Of a stretch of DNA of 64,000 nucleotides, positions 21,413-32,200 are shown piece after piece. The translations under genes and the position numbers were made by a program. The notes under the pieces are model-generated. The model saw only the letters and a program-made list of their open reading frames with translations. It had not been told where the DNA came from and did no database searches. This stretch comes from Galeopsis tetrahit (taxonomy: Eukaryota; Streptophyta; Magnoliopsida; Lamiales; Lamiaceae): positions 78,795,727 to 78,859,726 of the forward strand of contig OY776119.1 in NCBI GenBank assembly GCA_963675135.1, in the 5' to 3' direction. Within the stretch, counting starts at the first letter, position 1, and each line of letters starts with the position of its first letter.

Positions 21413-24400
21413 ATGATCACAAGATCACGTGGAGGAAACCTTGAACCATTAGACCTTGAGATCGAGGCACACGCAAGAAGAAGGACTCGAAGTAGAAACC
21501 GTCAAAGAGTCATAGAAGAACCACTTGAGATGGAAAACATTGAAGAGATGAATCCTCCACCAAATGGAGAAGATGAGCTTCAAAGAGAGAATCATCAAGT
21601 TGGAAATCAAGTTGGAGGGAATCCACCTCAAAACCCAAACCCACCACCAAATCTCCAAGTTCCACAATATCCACCCCAAAACCACTTTCCATATCAAGGA
21701 TACAATCCTTACCCTTATCCTCCTCCACAACAAGCCTACTATCCACCACCTCCACCTCATCCATATCCACTCAATCAACACCCATACCCTCCACTTTACC
21801 AATATCCTCCACCTCAACAAATCCAAGAAGAATACGTTCCTCCACCTCAACATATAGAAGAACCTCAACGTGTGTACCATGGAAGGCCAATGAGGGAATA
21901 TTTTGAGCCTCAACCTAGGGAGAATTACGATGGGTTGGCAAGACCAAGGGTGGAGGCAAACAACTTCGAGATTAGTGCCTCTTTATTAAGGATGTTGAGG
22001 GAGAGACAATTTGAAGGAAGGACGGAGGAAGGATTTGAGGAAGACCCGAATGAACATCTTGCTCAATTCTTGGAGATAGCCGACACTCTCAAGCAAAATG
22101 GAGTGTCGGAAGATGCTAAAAAGATGAGGCTATTTCCGTTTACATTGTCGGGGAAAGCAAAAGCTTGGCTACAATCAAGCATTCCCGCCGGAGAAGTGAG
22201 GACGTGGGAAGATTTGAAGAAAAGATTCCTATTGAAGTACTACCCTCCTTCAAAGACGATGGAAGCCAAGCAAAAGATCTCTACGTTCAAACAAGGTCCA
22301 AATGAGGGAATCAAAGAAGCATGGGAAAGATTTACGAGTCTTCTCATCACATGCCCCCATCATGGTTTCCCAATAGAACAAACAACATGTTGGTTCGTTG
22401 GTGGGTTGCGATTGGAAGATCAACACCACATTGATGCTTGTGCGGGGGGTTCAATTTGGATGAAATCGGTGGAAGAGATCAATGACATAATAGAGGGGAT
22501 ATCAAGCAATACTTTCAAGATGAGAGTAGACCGTGGAGCACAAAATCGGGTACCCCAAGTGGATGCTAATGATAGCATAAGAGCAATGATGACTACACTC
22601 ATTGAAAAGGTAAATGTTTTATCTCAAACAAGAGATAATCATTTATCCTTTGTACAAGAAGATCCTCAAATGGGACATATGGAAGAAGTGCAATACATAG
22701 GTCAACAAGGATATCCACAAAATTTTCAAGGGAATCGACAATATCAAGGCCAACCACCGTATCAAAATCGTGGTCAAGGATATCAAGCTCCTCCTCAAAA
22801 CCGATTCCAAGGGCAATCTTCATCATCTCAAGGACAAGGGGGAACATCCCCTCAATACCAAGCCCCTCAAAACCCGAATTTTCTGAGAAATGAGAATTTG
22901 TCATATTCCAATCCTAAAGGTGCTATTCAATATCCTCTCGGATTTGATCCCGGAGCAAAACTCCCAAGTGGAGAAGGGAAATCCTCCACGGATGAGCTTC
23001 TTGCACTCCTCATGAAGAGAATGGAGGCAAGTGAGAAGAAATCCGAAGCATCCGACTCCATCCTTGCCCAACTCATGAGTAACCAAAAAGCGATGGAATT
23101 CCAATTGGGACAATTGGCAACTTCCATTGGATCTCAACATATAAAGGGTAAATTGCCCTCAAACACCGAGGTAAACCCACGTGAGCATTGTAATGCTATT
23201 ACAATTTCAAGTGGTGAACATTATGGAGTTTCTTCAATTGAATTGGAAGATGGTGAAGTGTTGAAGGCAAAAGAAAAGGAGGAAGAGGAAAAGAAGAGGA
23301 TAGAGAAAGTTGGAAGTGACGAGGTTGCTCCAAGAATTCCAAAGTGGAGAATTGCAAAAGATTTGAAGAAGAAGAAGCTTGAGGTACCTTGTGATAAATG
23401 GGGGGTGCCCATTACATATGAGCCACTTCCATACCCGGGAAGATACATGAAGAAAATGGATGAGAAGTTTGGGAAGTTTTTGGATATCTTCAAGAAAATC
23501 CACATTGATCTTCCACTTTCGGATGCTTTAGAGCAAGTACCTCATTACATGAAGTTTCTAAAGGATGCAATAGCAAACAAGAAGAAACTAGTGGATGATG
23601 AGAAGATCAAGTTGACCGAAGAGTGTAGTGCCATCCTTCAACGAACTCCTCCCGAAAAGCTCAAGGATCCGGGTAGTTTCACTCTCCCATGTGAGATTGG
23701 TGATGGTCCCATGATGAAAGCTCTTTGTGATTTGGGAGCTAGCATCAATTTGATGCCACTTTCAATCTTCAAGCGTTTGGGACTTGGAGAAGTAGTGCCC
23801 ACATCAATTACTCTCCAATTAGCGGATCGTTCCATCACCCATCCTAAAGGGATCATTGAAGATGTATTGGTGAAGATTGACAAGTTCATCATTCCGGCCG
23901 ACTTCGTGGTGTTAGATATGAAAGAAGATGCAAATATCCCATTGATTCTTGGGAGGCCGTTTCTTGCCACGGGGGGAGCAAACATCAATTTGAGAAAAGG
24001 GGAGGTAACATTGGAGGTGAATGGAGAGAAAGTGATTTTCTCCAAGTATGGCTCAATTGAGAGTTCCCCAAGAAAGAAGGAATCCCCCTCCATCCAAGAA
24101 TGTGACATTTATGTGCAAGAGCCATTACCAAAAGTCCCATTGAAAGATCCGGGAGATGATAACAAATTGAAGCAAACTCCCAAACTTGAGCAAAACTCAA
24201 GTTTGAGGGAGTTTTATAAGGAGAAGAGTTTTGATAAGTTCCTTGAGGGTAGTGAAGATGAAGAGGGAAGAAGAAAGAGTTCAAAGGAGAGAAAGATTGA
24301 GAAGGGATTTGAAATTGGAGATACGGTGGTATGGGGCACCTTGGGAGTGATGGAAGTCCTTGGAAAGATGAAGCTCAAAGAACGAAAAATGTTGGTCATG

Positions 24401-24517
24401 AAGAAATTTGTCTATAGAGGAGGCATTGCGTTGGAAAGTGAGGAGGATGAAGTGTTCATCACCGATGAGCACAATGTCAAGCACTATCATCCTCCATTCA
24501 AAGAAAGGGAAGTATGA
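21413..24517 (+). CDS. Retrotransposon Gag plus aspartic protease polyprotein
   Basis: This is the only long ORF of the element, 1,034 residues from the first ATG (MITRSRGGN). The open frame extends slightly further upstream but only from a non-ATG codon. About residues 45-150 are Pro/Gln/Tyr-rich. About 205-330 is the retrotransposon Gag domain (LFPFTLSGKAKAWLQS, TWEDLKKRFLLKYYPP, KEAWERF). About 425-490 is Gln/Gly-rich, and no CCHC knuckle is seen. About 745-865 is a retropepsin-like domain with the catalytic DLGASI near 773 and a hydrophobic-Gly motif (LILGRPF) near 845. The tail is Lys/Glu-rich and ends near VKHYHP, which resembles the end of Ty3-type pol proteins. RT, RNase H and integrase are missing. 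Gag packages element RNA, and the protease would mature it. The frame is fully open, in keeping with a young element. Confidence 0.9.
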   Translation: MITRSRGGNLEPLDLEIEAHARRRTRSRNRQRVIEEPLEMENIEEMNPPPNGEDELQRENHQVGNQVGGNPPQNPNPPPNLQVPQYPPQNHFPYQGYNPYPYPPPQQAYYPPPPPHPYPLNQHPYPPLYQYPPPQQIQEEYVPPPQHIEEPQRVYHGRPMREYFEPQPRENYDGLARPRVEANNFEISASLLRMLRERQFEGRTEEGFEEDPNEHLAQFLEIADTLKQNGVSEDAKKMRLFPFTLSGKAKAWLQSSIPAGEVRTWEDLKKRFLLKYYPPSKTMEAKQKISTFKQGPNEGIKEAWERFTSLLITCPHHGFPIEQTTCWFVGGLRLEDQHHIDACAGGSIWMKSVEEINDIIEGISSNTFKMRVDRGAQNRVPQVDANDSIRAMMTTLIEKVNVLSQTRDNHLSFVQEDPQMGHMEEVQYIGQQGYPQNFQGNRQYQGQPPYQNRGQGYQAPPQNRFQGQSSSSQGQGGTSPQYQAPQNPNFLRNENLSYSNPKGAIQYPLGFDPGAKLPSGEGKSSTDELLALLMKRMEASEKKSEASDSILAQLMSNQKAMEFQLGQLATSIGSQHIKGKLPSNTEVNPREHCNAITISSGEHYGVSSIELEDGEVLKAKEKEEEEKKRIEKVGSDEVAPRIPKWRIAKDLKKKKLEVPCDKWGVPITYEPLPYPGRYMKKMDEKFGKFLDIFKKIHIDLPLSDALEQVPHYMKFLKDAIANKKKLVDDEKIKLTEECSAILQRTPPEKLKDPGSFTLPCEIGDGPMMKALCDLGASINLMPLSIFKRLGLGEVVPTSITLQLADRSITHPKGIIEDVLVKIDKFIIPADFVVLDMKEDANIPLILGRPFLATGGANINLRKGEVTLEVNGEKVIFSKYGSIESSPRKKESPSIQECDIYVQEPLPKVPLKDPGDDNKLKQTPKLEQNSSLREFYKEKSFDKFLEGSEDEEGRRKSSKERKIEKGFEIGDTVVWGTLGVMEVLGKMKLKERKMLVMKKFVYRGGIALESEEDEVFITDEHNVKHYHPPFKEREV

Positions 24518-26268
24518 ACTTGTTAAGTTCCGTCCGGCATAGGACGTTAAACCTAGCGCTAAATGGGAGGCAACCCATTTTTACTTGCTTTATTTCAATT
24601 TTGTTCATTTTATTTGCTTTGTTAGTTTAGTTTGATGTGTTTGCGAGTTTTGATGTAGTTGGAGAAGCTTGGATCGAATGGACAAGTGGATTGAAAGTGG
24701 AACTTTGTGCTAAGAAGAAGGTGTAGCTATAGCAATCGTAAGAGGTACGCCCACCCCAATTCTTAGGAATTGCATAACAATTACTAAGTTTGGGGGGTAG
24801 TGGAATTTATATTCTTGTTCATGACATTGATTGCTTAGCTACTTTTAGTGTTAATTGAGGGGATAGTGGCCCATGTGTGTAGATTTGTATGGTTAGCACT
24901 TGGTGGCAATATCAATGCAACACTATTTTTCCAAACTTTTAATTGCTTTGCAATGAAAAAGTTTGGGGGGGTATGTTCGTTTTTACATTTTCTATTGACA
25001 CCAATGTGTATTCTTGTGTATGTGTGTAATTTGAACTTAAATGATCATTGAGACACATTTGATGGCGATTTGTTGTGAATTTGATTCCTTGAATGTGTAC
25101 ATGATTGGAATGAATCATCTTGTTTGTGTTGTTGTCATCTTGTTGCCTATGGATGTTTTACATGCACAATGAGTTATGTGTGGTGGTGATTGATGAATGT
25201 TTGAGTCTTGAATGAACCGGTGAGAGTTGAGCTTTGAACCGAGCATTAATCCGGTTTATTTCATTTGTGAGTGAATCAATTCATTGCTTGCTTTTCTAGA
25301 ACTTGCCCAAGTTCTTGCTTGAAATCATGCTTGTGTGATACTTTGAGATATGATGTAGGCCATCTTTCGTACTACACGTCACTTAGCCAAAATTTTCCCA
25401 ATAACCAAAGTAATATTCCGTAGTTAGCCCATTTGAGCTTGATTTCCCATTTTCTTGGCAACCTACAATGTTTAACCACTTAGCCTTTTGAGCCTTTGAT
25501 ATCCAAATCTAGTGGAGAATAAAAAGAAAGTGGTAAAACATGTGCTTTAGTGCCTTTGGTTTGAAGAGAAAATTGGCAAAGTTGTGAAAAGAAAAAAAAA
25601 AGAGATGGAAGTGAAAAGAAAATAATTGAGAAAGAAAAGAGGGACAATGAGCCCCAAGAGCTTAAAAATAAAAGAAAGATTCTACAAAAAGATGAGGAGA
25701 TGATTGCTTGTGAGAAAGTTGAATGAAAAGTGAGAATGAAGGTGTATAAACCTTATGAGCATAAGTTTGATGTGTTGAAAAACAACTTTCGTTCTCCACT
25801 AGACAAGTCACTTCCTCCATATTCATCATACCCCGTCCAAAGAGCCAACGTTACGTCCTTGGTTAAGACCTATTGATCTCATAGTTGAACATGTTTGTGG
25901 TGGAAAGATGGTAGAGCTTGGGCAAGCTTATGGTAATTGCAATGCATGATTTGATTGATGAGTGTCTATTGTCCTTAATTTGTTTGATTTTTGAGAGAAA
26001 CACTATATCTTGTGAGTTGAACTTGAAGCATTTGGATATTGTCATCACCATCACTTGTTATTGTATGTTGAGCATGTGTGAGGTAATTAGTTTGATTTTC
26101 AATATTGAACTTGTGATCATTTTTGAGAATGTATCTTGAGGAAGAAGAATTCATTTCATGTCATTTGATACGTGGGATCTTTCATTGATCATCTAGTTGT
26201 AAATTTCACCCTCACGTTGTAATTCTTTCGTTGCTCGAGGACGAGCAACACTTTAAGTTTGGGGGAGT
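24518..26268 (+). other. Non-coding 3' internal region with repeated purine tracts
   Basis: About 1.75 kb between the Gag-PR stop and the right LTR. Near 24563-24580 is AATGGGAGGCAACCCA, a phrase common after the coding part of Athila-type and TR-GAG elements. AAGTTTGGGGG occurs three times (about 24786, 24959, 26256). Only the last, at 26256-26268, abuts the LTR and should act as the polypurine tract. GTTGCTCGAGGACGAGCAAC at about 26230-26250 is a palindrome just upstream. No protein is coded. Confidence 0.75.
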
Positions 26269-27963
26269 TGATTCGGGTGGAATTTACACTATTTAGATGC
26301 ATATTTGAAGCTCATTTGATGTTGATTTCATTGAATTATACATTGAATATGATTGTTTAAGCCGAAATGAGAGAAAGGTTGTGTTTTGTCGATTTTGTAG
26401 GAAATACGATGGAATTTGGAGCAAAACACCAACCATACTTTACTGGATCAGGAAGAGAAATGCACGGTTGGATTCGTCTCGAAAAACGGAGTGGAATGAA
26501 AAAAAGAATCGAGTCAATCGGAGGTCGGAAGCTCGAGATACGAAGAGACGAAAAAGCATACCCGGGTAGAAACGACCCGGGCGGGTCACTTCGACCCGGG
26601 CAAGGGCAGATTTTGTGGAGGTTCGAATTTCGACCGGGTGAAACCCACCCGGCCGGGTGGTTTCGACCCGGGCAAGGTTAAAAAGGCATTTGCTTCGTCT
26701 TTTGGCCGGGTGGGAGCCACCCGGCCGGGTCACATCATTTTCGGGGTTTTTGGCCCATTTTCTCCATATTTCAAGGGCCTAATTGCAAAATTAATTCAAG
26801 ACTTCTACCCCAACTATAAATAGACCAAATTTGAGTTTTAAAGGGGAGTCTCTTACTCCTTTTACAAGCAATTCCACACACACATTCACATAGTTGTAGG
26901 TGTTCTTCATTTTTAGTTTAGATTCTTCATTAAATTAGATAGATTAGTGGTTTTTACTTCAAATCAAGCTACGATTATCACCGGGCATCGTCTATTACAT
27001 CGTTTTGTAGCTACATTTTCGTGATCAAGGTGATATTAATCTATTTTGCCATTTATTTTGGTATTTTCTTAATTTCTTCAATCTCTTGTTATTCTACTAT
27101 GAGTTTGATGTTATTAGTTGTTTTAACCATGGAATTCTCTTCTAGAACCATGGGCTAAGCTCTTATTGCCTTGGGTGTGAATGTTTTGATGGGTGTTTAG
27201 TGTAATTATAGATTAATTGCATGATTAGCTTAGGAATTGGGTGTATATGTTTCTAGTGTTGTAATTTTCATGATTCAATTGATTAATTCACCCTATTAGC
27301 TAGCATTGTTAGTTTTGTCGACTTCAACGACCGTATTGGGTTGCATGATTAAGAGTGTGTGTATGAGCTTGAATTAATCAATGAGAATTAACATAGTAAT
27401 TAGCTACACCGACCGGGGGTTGATTGCTTAGATCGACGACACTAGACACTAGTCGATTAGAGGTCGTCTATTAGATTAGTGAGAGGGCGTCTCATAAACA
27501 TTAGTAACCGTGTTGAACGTGTTTATGAGACACTATCTTAGGAGCTTATGGTATTGATTAGACTATATAATTGCTAATCGATGCACGTGTTCACCTAAGC
27601 CTCACAAGGGATTGGTCTACACACACGAGTGATAGCCTTTAGCTTAATCCAAAACCATAGTTTAATTCATACAATTGGTTCGTTAACTCATTGAATTACC
27701 CACAAAACGGAAACACCCGAGACAATACTCTCACCTTGCACTTTCGAAAGGAAGTTAGATATATTGTTATTGCTTTGTTCATTTCTTCTTGTTTAGTTCA
27801 TCTAGTTTCATACTTGTCTTTAAATTCCCGAAAATCAAACAAACAAGCTTAGTTACTACAATGGCATGATAACTTGCAACTTTAGGGATTCATTGGCACT
27901 TAATTAAATCCTTGGAACGAAAATATACTTGGGAAAAACTTATCCAAAAATACGAACAAGTCA
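26269..27963 (+). repeat. Right (3') LTR
   Basis: Starts TGATTCGGGTGGAATTTACAC, ends ACAAGTCA, and is followed by the ATTTA duplication. Differences from the left LTR are single substitutions, mostly transitions (for example GGACATC/GGGCATC, AATGACC/AACGACC, GATCGGG/GACCGGG). Confidence 0.93.
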
Positions 27964-27968
27964 ATTTA

Positions 27969-28391
27969 CAAAGTTAAAAAGTCATGTAAATCTTAATTAA
28001 AGAATTGTTTGATTCATGAATTATTAAATTCATTGTTATATGTAGTATATCTACATATATTAAAATTTGCAATGAACAAGTACAAGAAATAATATACATT
28101 ATAAATTTCTAAATACTTCCTTGTAAACATCATTGATAGTGTACTTGTACCTTAACAAGTATTTTCAATCCTTATTCCTTATTGCATATAAAAGAATATA
28201 AATTAATGTACATGTAGATGCACTAACCTTATTACAGTTTTTATATTCTAAATTTCATTCTCAATGTTGTAAATGTATAATTGTCAACATACTACCAATT
28301 TTGTAGTAATTTGTATCGTGCATTTTGAATACATATGGTGCACCGCTCTTGTTTATGAAATTGTCAATCATACCATGCTCTTATATTATAA
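27969..28391. other. Intergenic, no gene seen
   Basis: AT-rich DNA between the retrotransposon and the transposase relic. It probably includes non-coding or eroded parts of the relic. Confidence 0.5.
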
Positions 28392-28720
28392 CGAGCATTT
28401 GGTGTGTTGCAAGCAAAGTGGGCAATAATCGCAGGGCCATCGAGAAATTGAAGTAAACGCGAGTTGCAATATATCAGGACGACATGCGTTATAATGCATA
28501 ATATAATAATTGAGGATGAGCGTGATGATGATGCACCAATTACAAATTACCGTGAAGCACCAGTCCCGGAGGTTGAAATTGCACATGGTGAACGCGCCGA
28601 ATTTGAAGAGTTTTTGCACGTCATTGCCAAATTAAAGATAAGAATGCTCACTTTGCATTTCGTGATGCTCTTATTGATCATTTGTGGGATCGAGGAGTAC
28701 TCTAATTCACAAGATTGTTA
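28392..28720 (+). pseudogene. PIF/Harbinger (Plant_tran / ALP1-like) transposase fragment
   Basis: Translation from 28392 gives RAFGVLQAKWAIIAGPS, then a TGA where Trp is expected, then SKRELQYIRTTCVIMHNIII EDERDDD. That is the C-terminal part of Harbinger DDE transposases (ERAFGVLQ..W..., IMHNMIVEDERD). After about 28640 the expected HFALRDALIDHLW is found in another frame, showing a frameshift. The N-terminal catalytic part is missing. It is a dead fragment with no flanking inverted repeats found. Confidence 0.8.
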
Positions 28721-29388
28721 GTACTCCATTATTTAGTCTATTTAAACGTAATAAGTTTAATTGTGTTGTATCAGATTATACTCGCATGTATCGTTTTACG
28801 TCATTATGTGTTTCGTAGTTTTATATTTAAATAAAAGTAATATTTGAAAACTACAAGTTTATTTACATTTTATGATTTTGATAAAACCAATAATATTTAA
28901 TTTATACTTTAATTTACTAATTGAATATTTAATTGTATAAATTAATTTAAATATGAAGATAAATATATTATTTAATGATTCTAATATATTAAAAATGAAA
29001 AAAAATAATAAATAGAGTAACATATAGAGTTTTGGAGAAGGATTTTAAAATAGAGTATGAAAAAGTGTATTTTAGAGTTTAGAAATTTAGAGTTTGTAAC
29101 TTTTATTTATTAGCAATCAGAGCATAACAAAATGAGAAGGTCATCCACAAAATTAGGAGGCTAGACCAAAGTATGGGGACTAGAGAACAATCTCGATGCC
29201 TAGCAAAAGAGTTGTTATTCTATTAAAAAAAAATGAAAAAATAAATATCGTAGCAATATAAATTACTAGAAACCTTGAATGTTAATGCCTGTAAGTTATT
29301 TTTCTCAAGTGCAGTGTTATTTAATTTTTTAAGGCTGATTTAACTAATTGCCCTTGTACTCTCCTCTTCTGCAAATTATTTCGTTACC
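28721..29388. other. Intergenic and putative promoter of the F-box gene
   Basis: AT-rich. A segment from about 29340 (CTCTCCTCTTCTGC) is the likely transcribed leader of the F-box gene. No obvious TATA box position can be fixed. Confidence 0.4.
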
Positions 29389-29403
29389 ATGCATTCTCCT
29401 TAA
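29389..29403 (+). promoter_or_regulatory. Short upstream ORF in the F-box gene leader
   Basis: ATG CAT TCT CCT TAA, a five-codon upstream ORF ending 41 bases before the proposed start at 29445. Its initiation context (ACCATGC) is fair. If it lies in the mRNA leader it would lower translation of the F-box protein. This is inferred from sequence only. Confidence 0.35.
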
Positions 29404-29444
29404 GCAGCGGCGTTCTGTCTAATCCGCCAAATCTCCGTCGAATT

Positions 29445-31022
29445 ATGTCGATTAATCCTGCTGCTGCTGCCATACGGTAATGTTTTCTTTTATAATTTAT
29501 TTTTATGGTTTTGTGTGAGCATAAGTGATGAGTCTCTTGAATTAAATTGCAATTTATTGTGATCCGCAAGTGTATATTAATTTCCTAAGGTTTGTAATGG
29601 AAACTGAGTTTTATATTCGTATGTAGATCGATTGTAATGAGTTACTATAGAAACTTGTGATTTAAATATTCTGATAATTCTAAGTTCAGATCTGTATTCA
29701 TGGTTTTGGGAAAGAACTGTTATGTTATTAGTGACTGCTTATTTTAGATCCGTATTTTTTCAATCTAGGGTTTTTACATTGGTAGATATTACTTCCTCCG
29801 GGTAACTTTTTGTTGGGGTGTATTAGTCAATTGAGGAGAATGGGGAAAATGATGATATTTGATGTAATTTTAAGATATCTGATGATTTGAAATCTGTTCC
29901 AAAAGGCCAAGCAATTATTATGTAGAAGAAGATGTTGTTGTGGAGATTTTACTAAGGCTGCCTGTGAAAACTCTGGTGCAATTCAAGTGTGTTTGCAAGA
30001 GGTGGAATGATATTATTGCAAGCCAGAGTTTCGTGAAGGAGCATTATGGGCACGCGAGCAATAAAGAGTGCCTACTTATTGTTCGTGGCAATTTTACTAC
30101 CGCCTTGGTTGTAGATGATGCATTTGAAGAGCCTGATCATCTTCAATTCCCTTATAACTCACTGTGGAGAGTTATCGGAGCTGTGAATGGCATACTTTGT
30201 CTCGTTGGTGAATCGAATGAGATAGCTCTGTTGAACCCTGCCACCAGACAGTTGAAGCCACTCCCTCGTCTACTTGTTGATGAACCCCATTCACGATTTC
30301 GTTACTACGAATTTGGATTCGGAATAGACCCCTTGACTGGACACTACAAGGTGGTTGTGATTGGGGATTTTTGGCACATTAGTGCAGTAGCCAAAGACTT
30401 GGATCCTCTGGTTTTCGTCTACAATTCGGGTAGTAATTCCTGGAGTAATGTGGCTGCTTTTAAATCAAGTGGTACTCCATACTCTGGTATTTGTAACCAA
30501 TTTGTGAATGGAATTTACTATTGGACCTTAAGCACATATGTAAACACTACTGGTGTGCTTGCATTTGACATGAGCACTGACAAGTTTGAAGAGATACAAG
30601 TTCCGGATTGTGTTAAACAGAATGTGTGGCTGCTCGCTGTACGCGGTGATTCTTTAGCTATGGTACCACAGATATGTGATGCGAATGAAACATTTGAACT
30701 ATGGGTGATGGAAAACAAAGGAATGTGGAATAAAGTTGCAGTTGTTGGTCCTTTTCCAGAAGTAAGTTTGCTGTATTGTTTCTGGAGGGATAATGAACTC
30801 GTATTATATTTTCGCGGTATAGTCTTGAATCTATATAATATTATTACGAAAGAAACACGGGTTCATGATGCAGCACAATTTTATCAGTATGGTAATTCTA
30901 TGCTAACTTGTGTGCTCAACTACAAGGAAAGCCTTGTTTCAATCAAAGGAGAGGGAGACGATTGCCTTGTGTGGGATGCGTTTTCGGATGTATTACTTAT
31001 TGCTTGGGCGAAACAGCACTAA
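29445..31022 (+). CDS. F-box protein with F-box-associated (FBA) domain, two exons
   Basis: Proposed exon 1 is 29445-29476 (MSINPAAAAIR) and exon 2 is 29906-31022. The join CG|G keeps the frame and gives 382 residues. The F-box (VEEDVVVEILLRLPVKTLVQFKCVCKRWNDII) covers about residues 15-60 and would bind Skp1/ASK in an SCF ubiquitin ligase. The rest is a type 1 FBA region (LLNPATRQLKPLP, FGFGIDPLTGHYKVVVI, VFVYNSGSNSWSNV, LAFDMSTDKFEEI) that would bind the substrate, which is unknown. The family includes CPR1/CPR30-like proteins. Exon 2 alone is open from 29885 but lacks an upstream ATG in frame, which is why I propose the small first exon. Exon 2 is certain as coding; exon 1 is an inference from splice sites and phase. 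A short upstream ORF lies in the leader. Confidence 0.85.
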
Positions 31023-31344
31023 TGTCGTCGTCCACACATGTATTATTTCTCTACATGTTCCAGTTTCATTTTATTCACTTCTGCACTTTATAATTCTCAA
31101 CTAAACAATAGCTAGGAGTATGACTTCTTGCTGGAGTTGAGCTACCTTCTTCATGTTTTCTATCCTTGTTCACTCAGGATATTTTTAAATCAATTACTCC
31201 GTATTATAGTTTTATTTTGTCATTCTTGGATAAATAAATAAAAAAATGTATACTTTTATTCATTTACACAAAATATAATACAATAAGCCATAATTTATAC
31301 ATTTACAATTTGGAGCTCAACCCTATATAAGTAATTTAAGAATT

Positions 31345-31790
31345 TACCTATATAAATTAGGATTAATTGTATTATATTTTGTTTAAATTAATAGGAGGGC
31401 ACTATAATAATTTTAGGTGTAATTTATTTTAAAAATAATTTGGGATGTGAAGTCAATAAAAGCGGTGGTGTAAATAACCGTGGTCAAGTGGTCAATTGTT
31501 TATATATAAATTAGAATTGCTTGTATTATATTTTGTCTAAATTAATAGAAGGATATTATAGTAATTTTAGGTGTAATTTTTAAAAAAAAAATTGAGGTGA
31601 AGTCAACAAAAGAGGGGGTGCAAATAACTATGACCAATTGTTTATATATAAATTAGGATTGATTGTATTACATTTTCTCTAAATTAATAGAGGAGCAATA
31701 TAGTTATTTTAGTTGTAATTTTTTAAAAATAATAATTTAGGTAATGAAGTCAACAAAAGCGGGGCAAATAAATGTTGTTAATTGTTGGAG
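31345..31790 (+). repeat. Three degenerate ~145-bp tandem units
   Basis: Each unit runs TATATAAATTAGRATTG...TTTTGTCTAAATTAATAG...TTTTAGGTGTAATTT...GAAGTCAACAAAAG...AATTGTT. Units start near 31349, 31500 and 31636, with a partial fourth (GAAGTCAACAAAAG) near 31808. Divergence between units suggests age. No coding function. Confidence 0.75.
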
Positions 31791-32200
31791 CATATGATTT
31801 GAGGGTGAAGTCAACAAAAGTGGAGGTGCAAATACTGTGACCAATCATAAAATTAAAATTTTGAAATTGAGGGGTATAGGTTGCATTAGGGTGTATGGAA
31901 GAATTTGCCATAATTTAAACGATTTTTATATAATTATTAGAGTTTTTTGCTCACTTTTAAATTAAAAAATTTATAGGTAAACAGGAAAAAAAAAAATTTG
32001 TTTACCTTCAAGATTGCTCAATAAATGTGTAAAATGTACATTTATAATCTTGTGACGATATCTATAAAAATAGTTAGATTTCTCCCTCTAAAATACTTAA
32101 CAAATGCAAAAATTAAGACTTGAATCCCTATGAAACCAAGTATGCTAGTGGAGTTAACAAAAAAGGTGATAACGAGACCAAGTTTGCAACAAATATATCG

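Larger units (their letters stand above)
19575..27963 (+). mobile_element. Complete gag-only LTR retrotransposon (TR-GAG-like, Ty3 type)
   Basis: An 8,389-bp element with two 1,695-bp LTRs, TG...CA ends and a perfect 5-bp duplication ATTTA (19570-19574 and 27964-27968). A primer-binding site follows the left LTR, and a purine tract precedes the right one. The internal region codes for Gag and an aspartic protease only. Reverse transcriptase, RNase H and integrase are absent, so it must borrow these from another element. The LTRs align without a net length change and differ at roughly ten sites that I noticed. That is under 1 percent and indicates recent insertion. Confidence 0.93.

Noticed and set aside
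21449..24490. Many antisense and alternate-frame ORFs of 60-156 codons across the Gag-PR gene
   Set aside because: They are shadows of the 1,034-codon frame. Their composition (Trp/Arg-rich opposite Pro codons, for example) comes from the sense strand.
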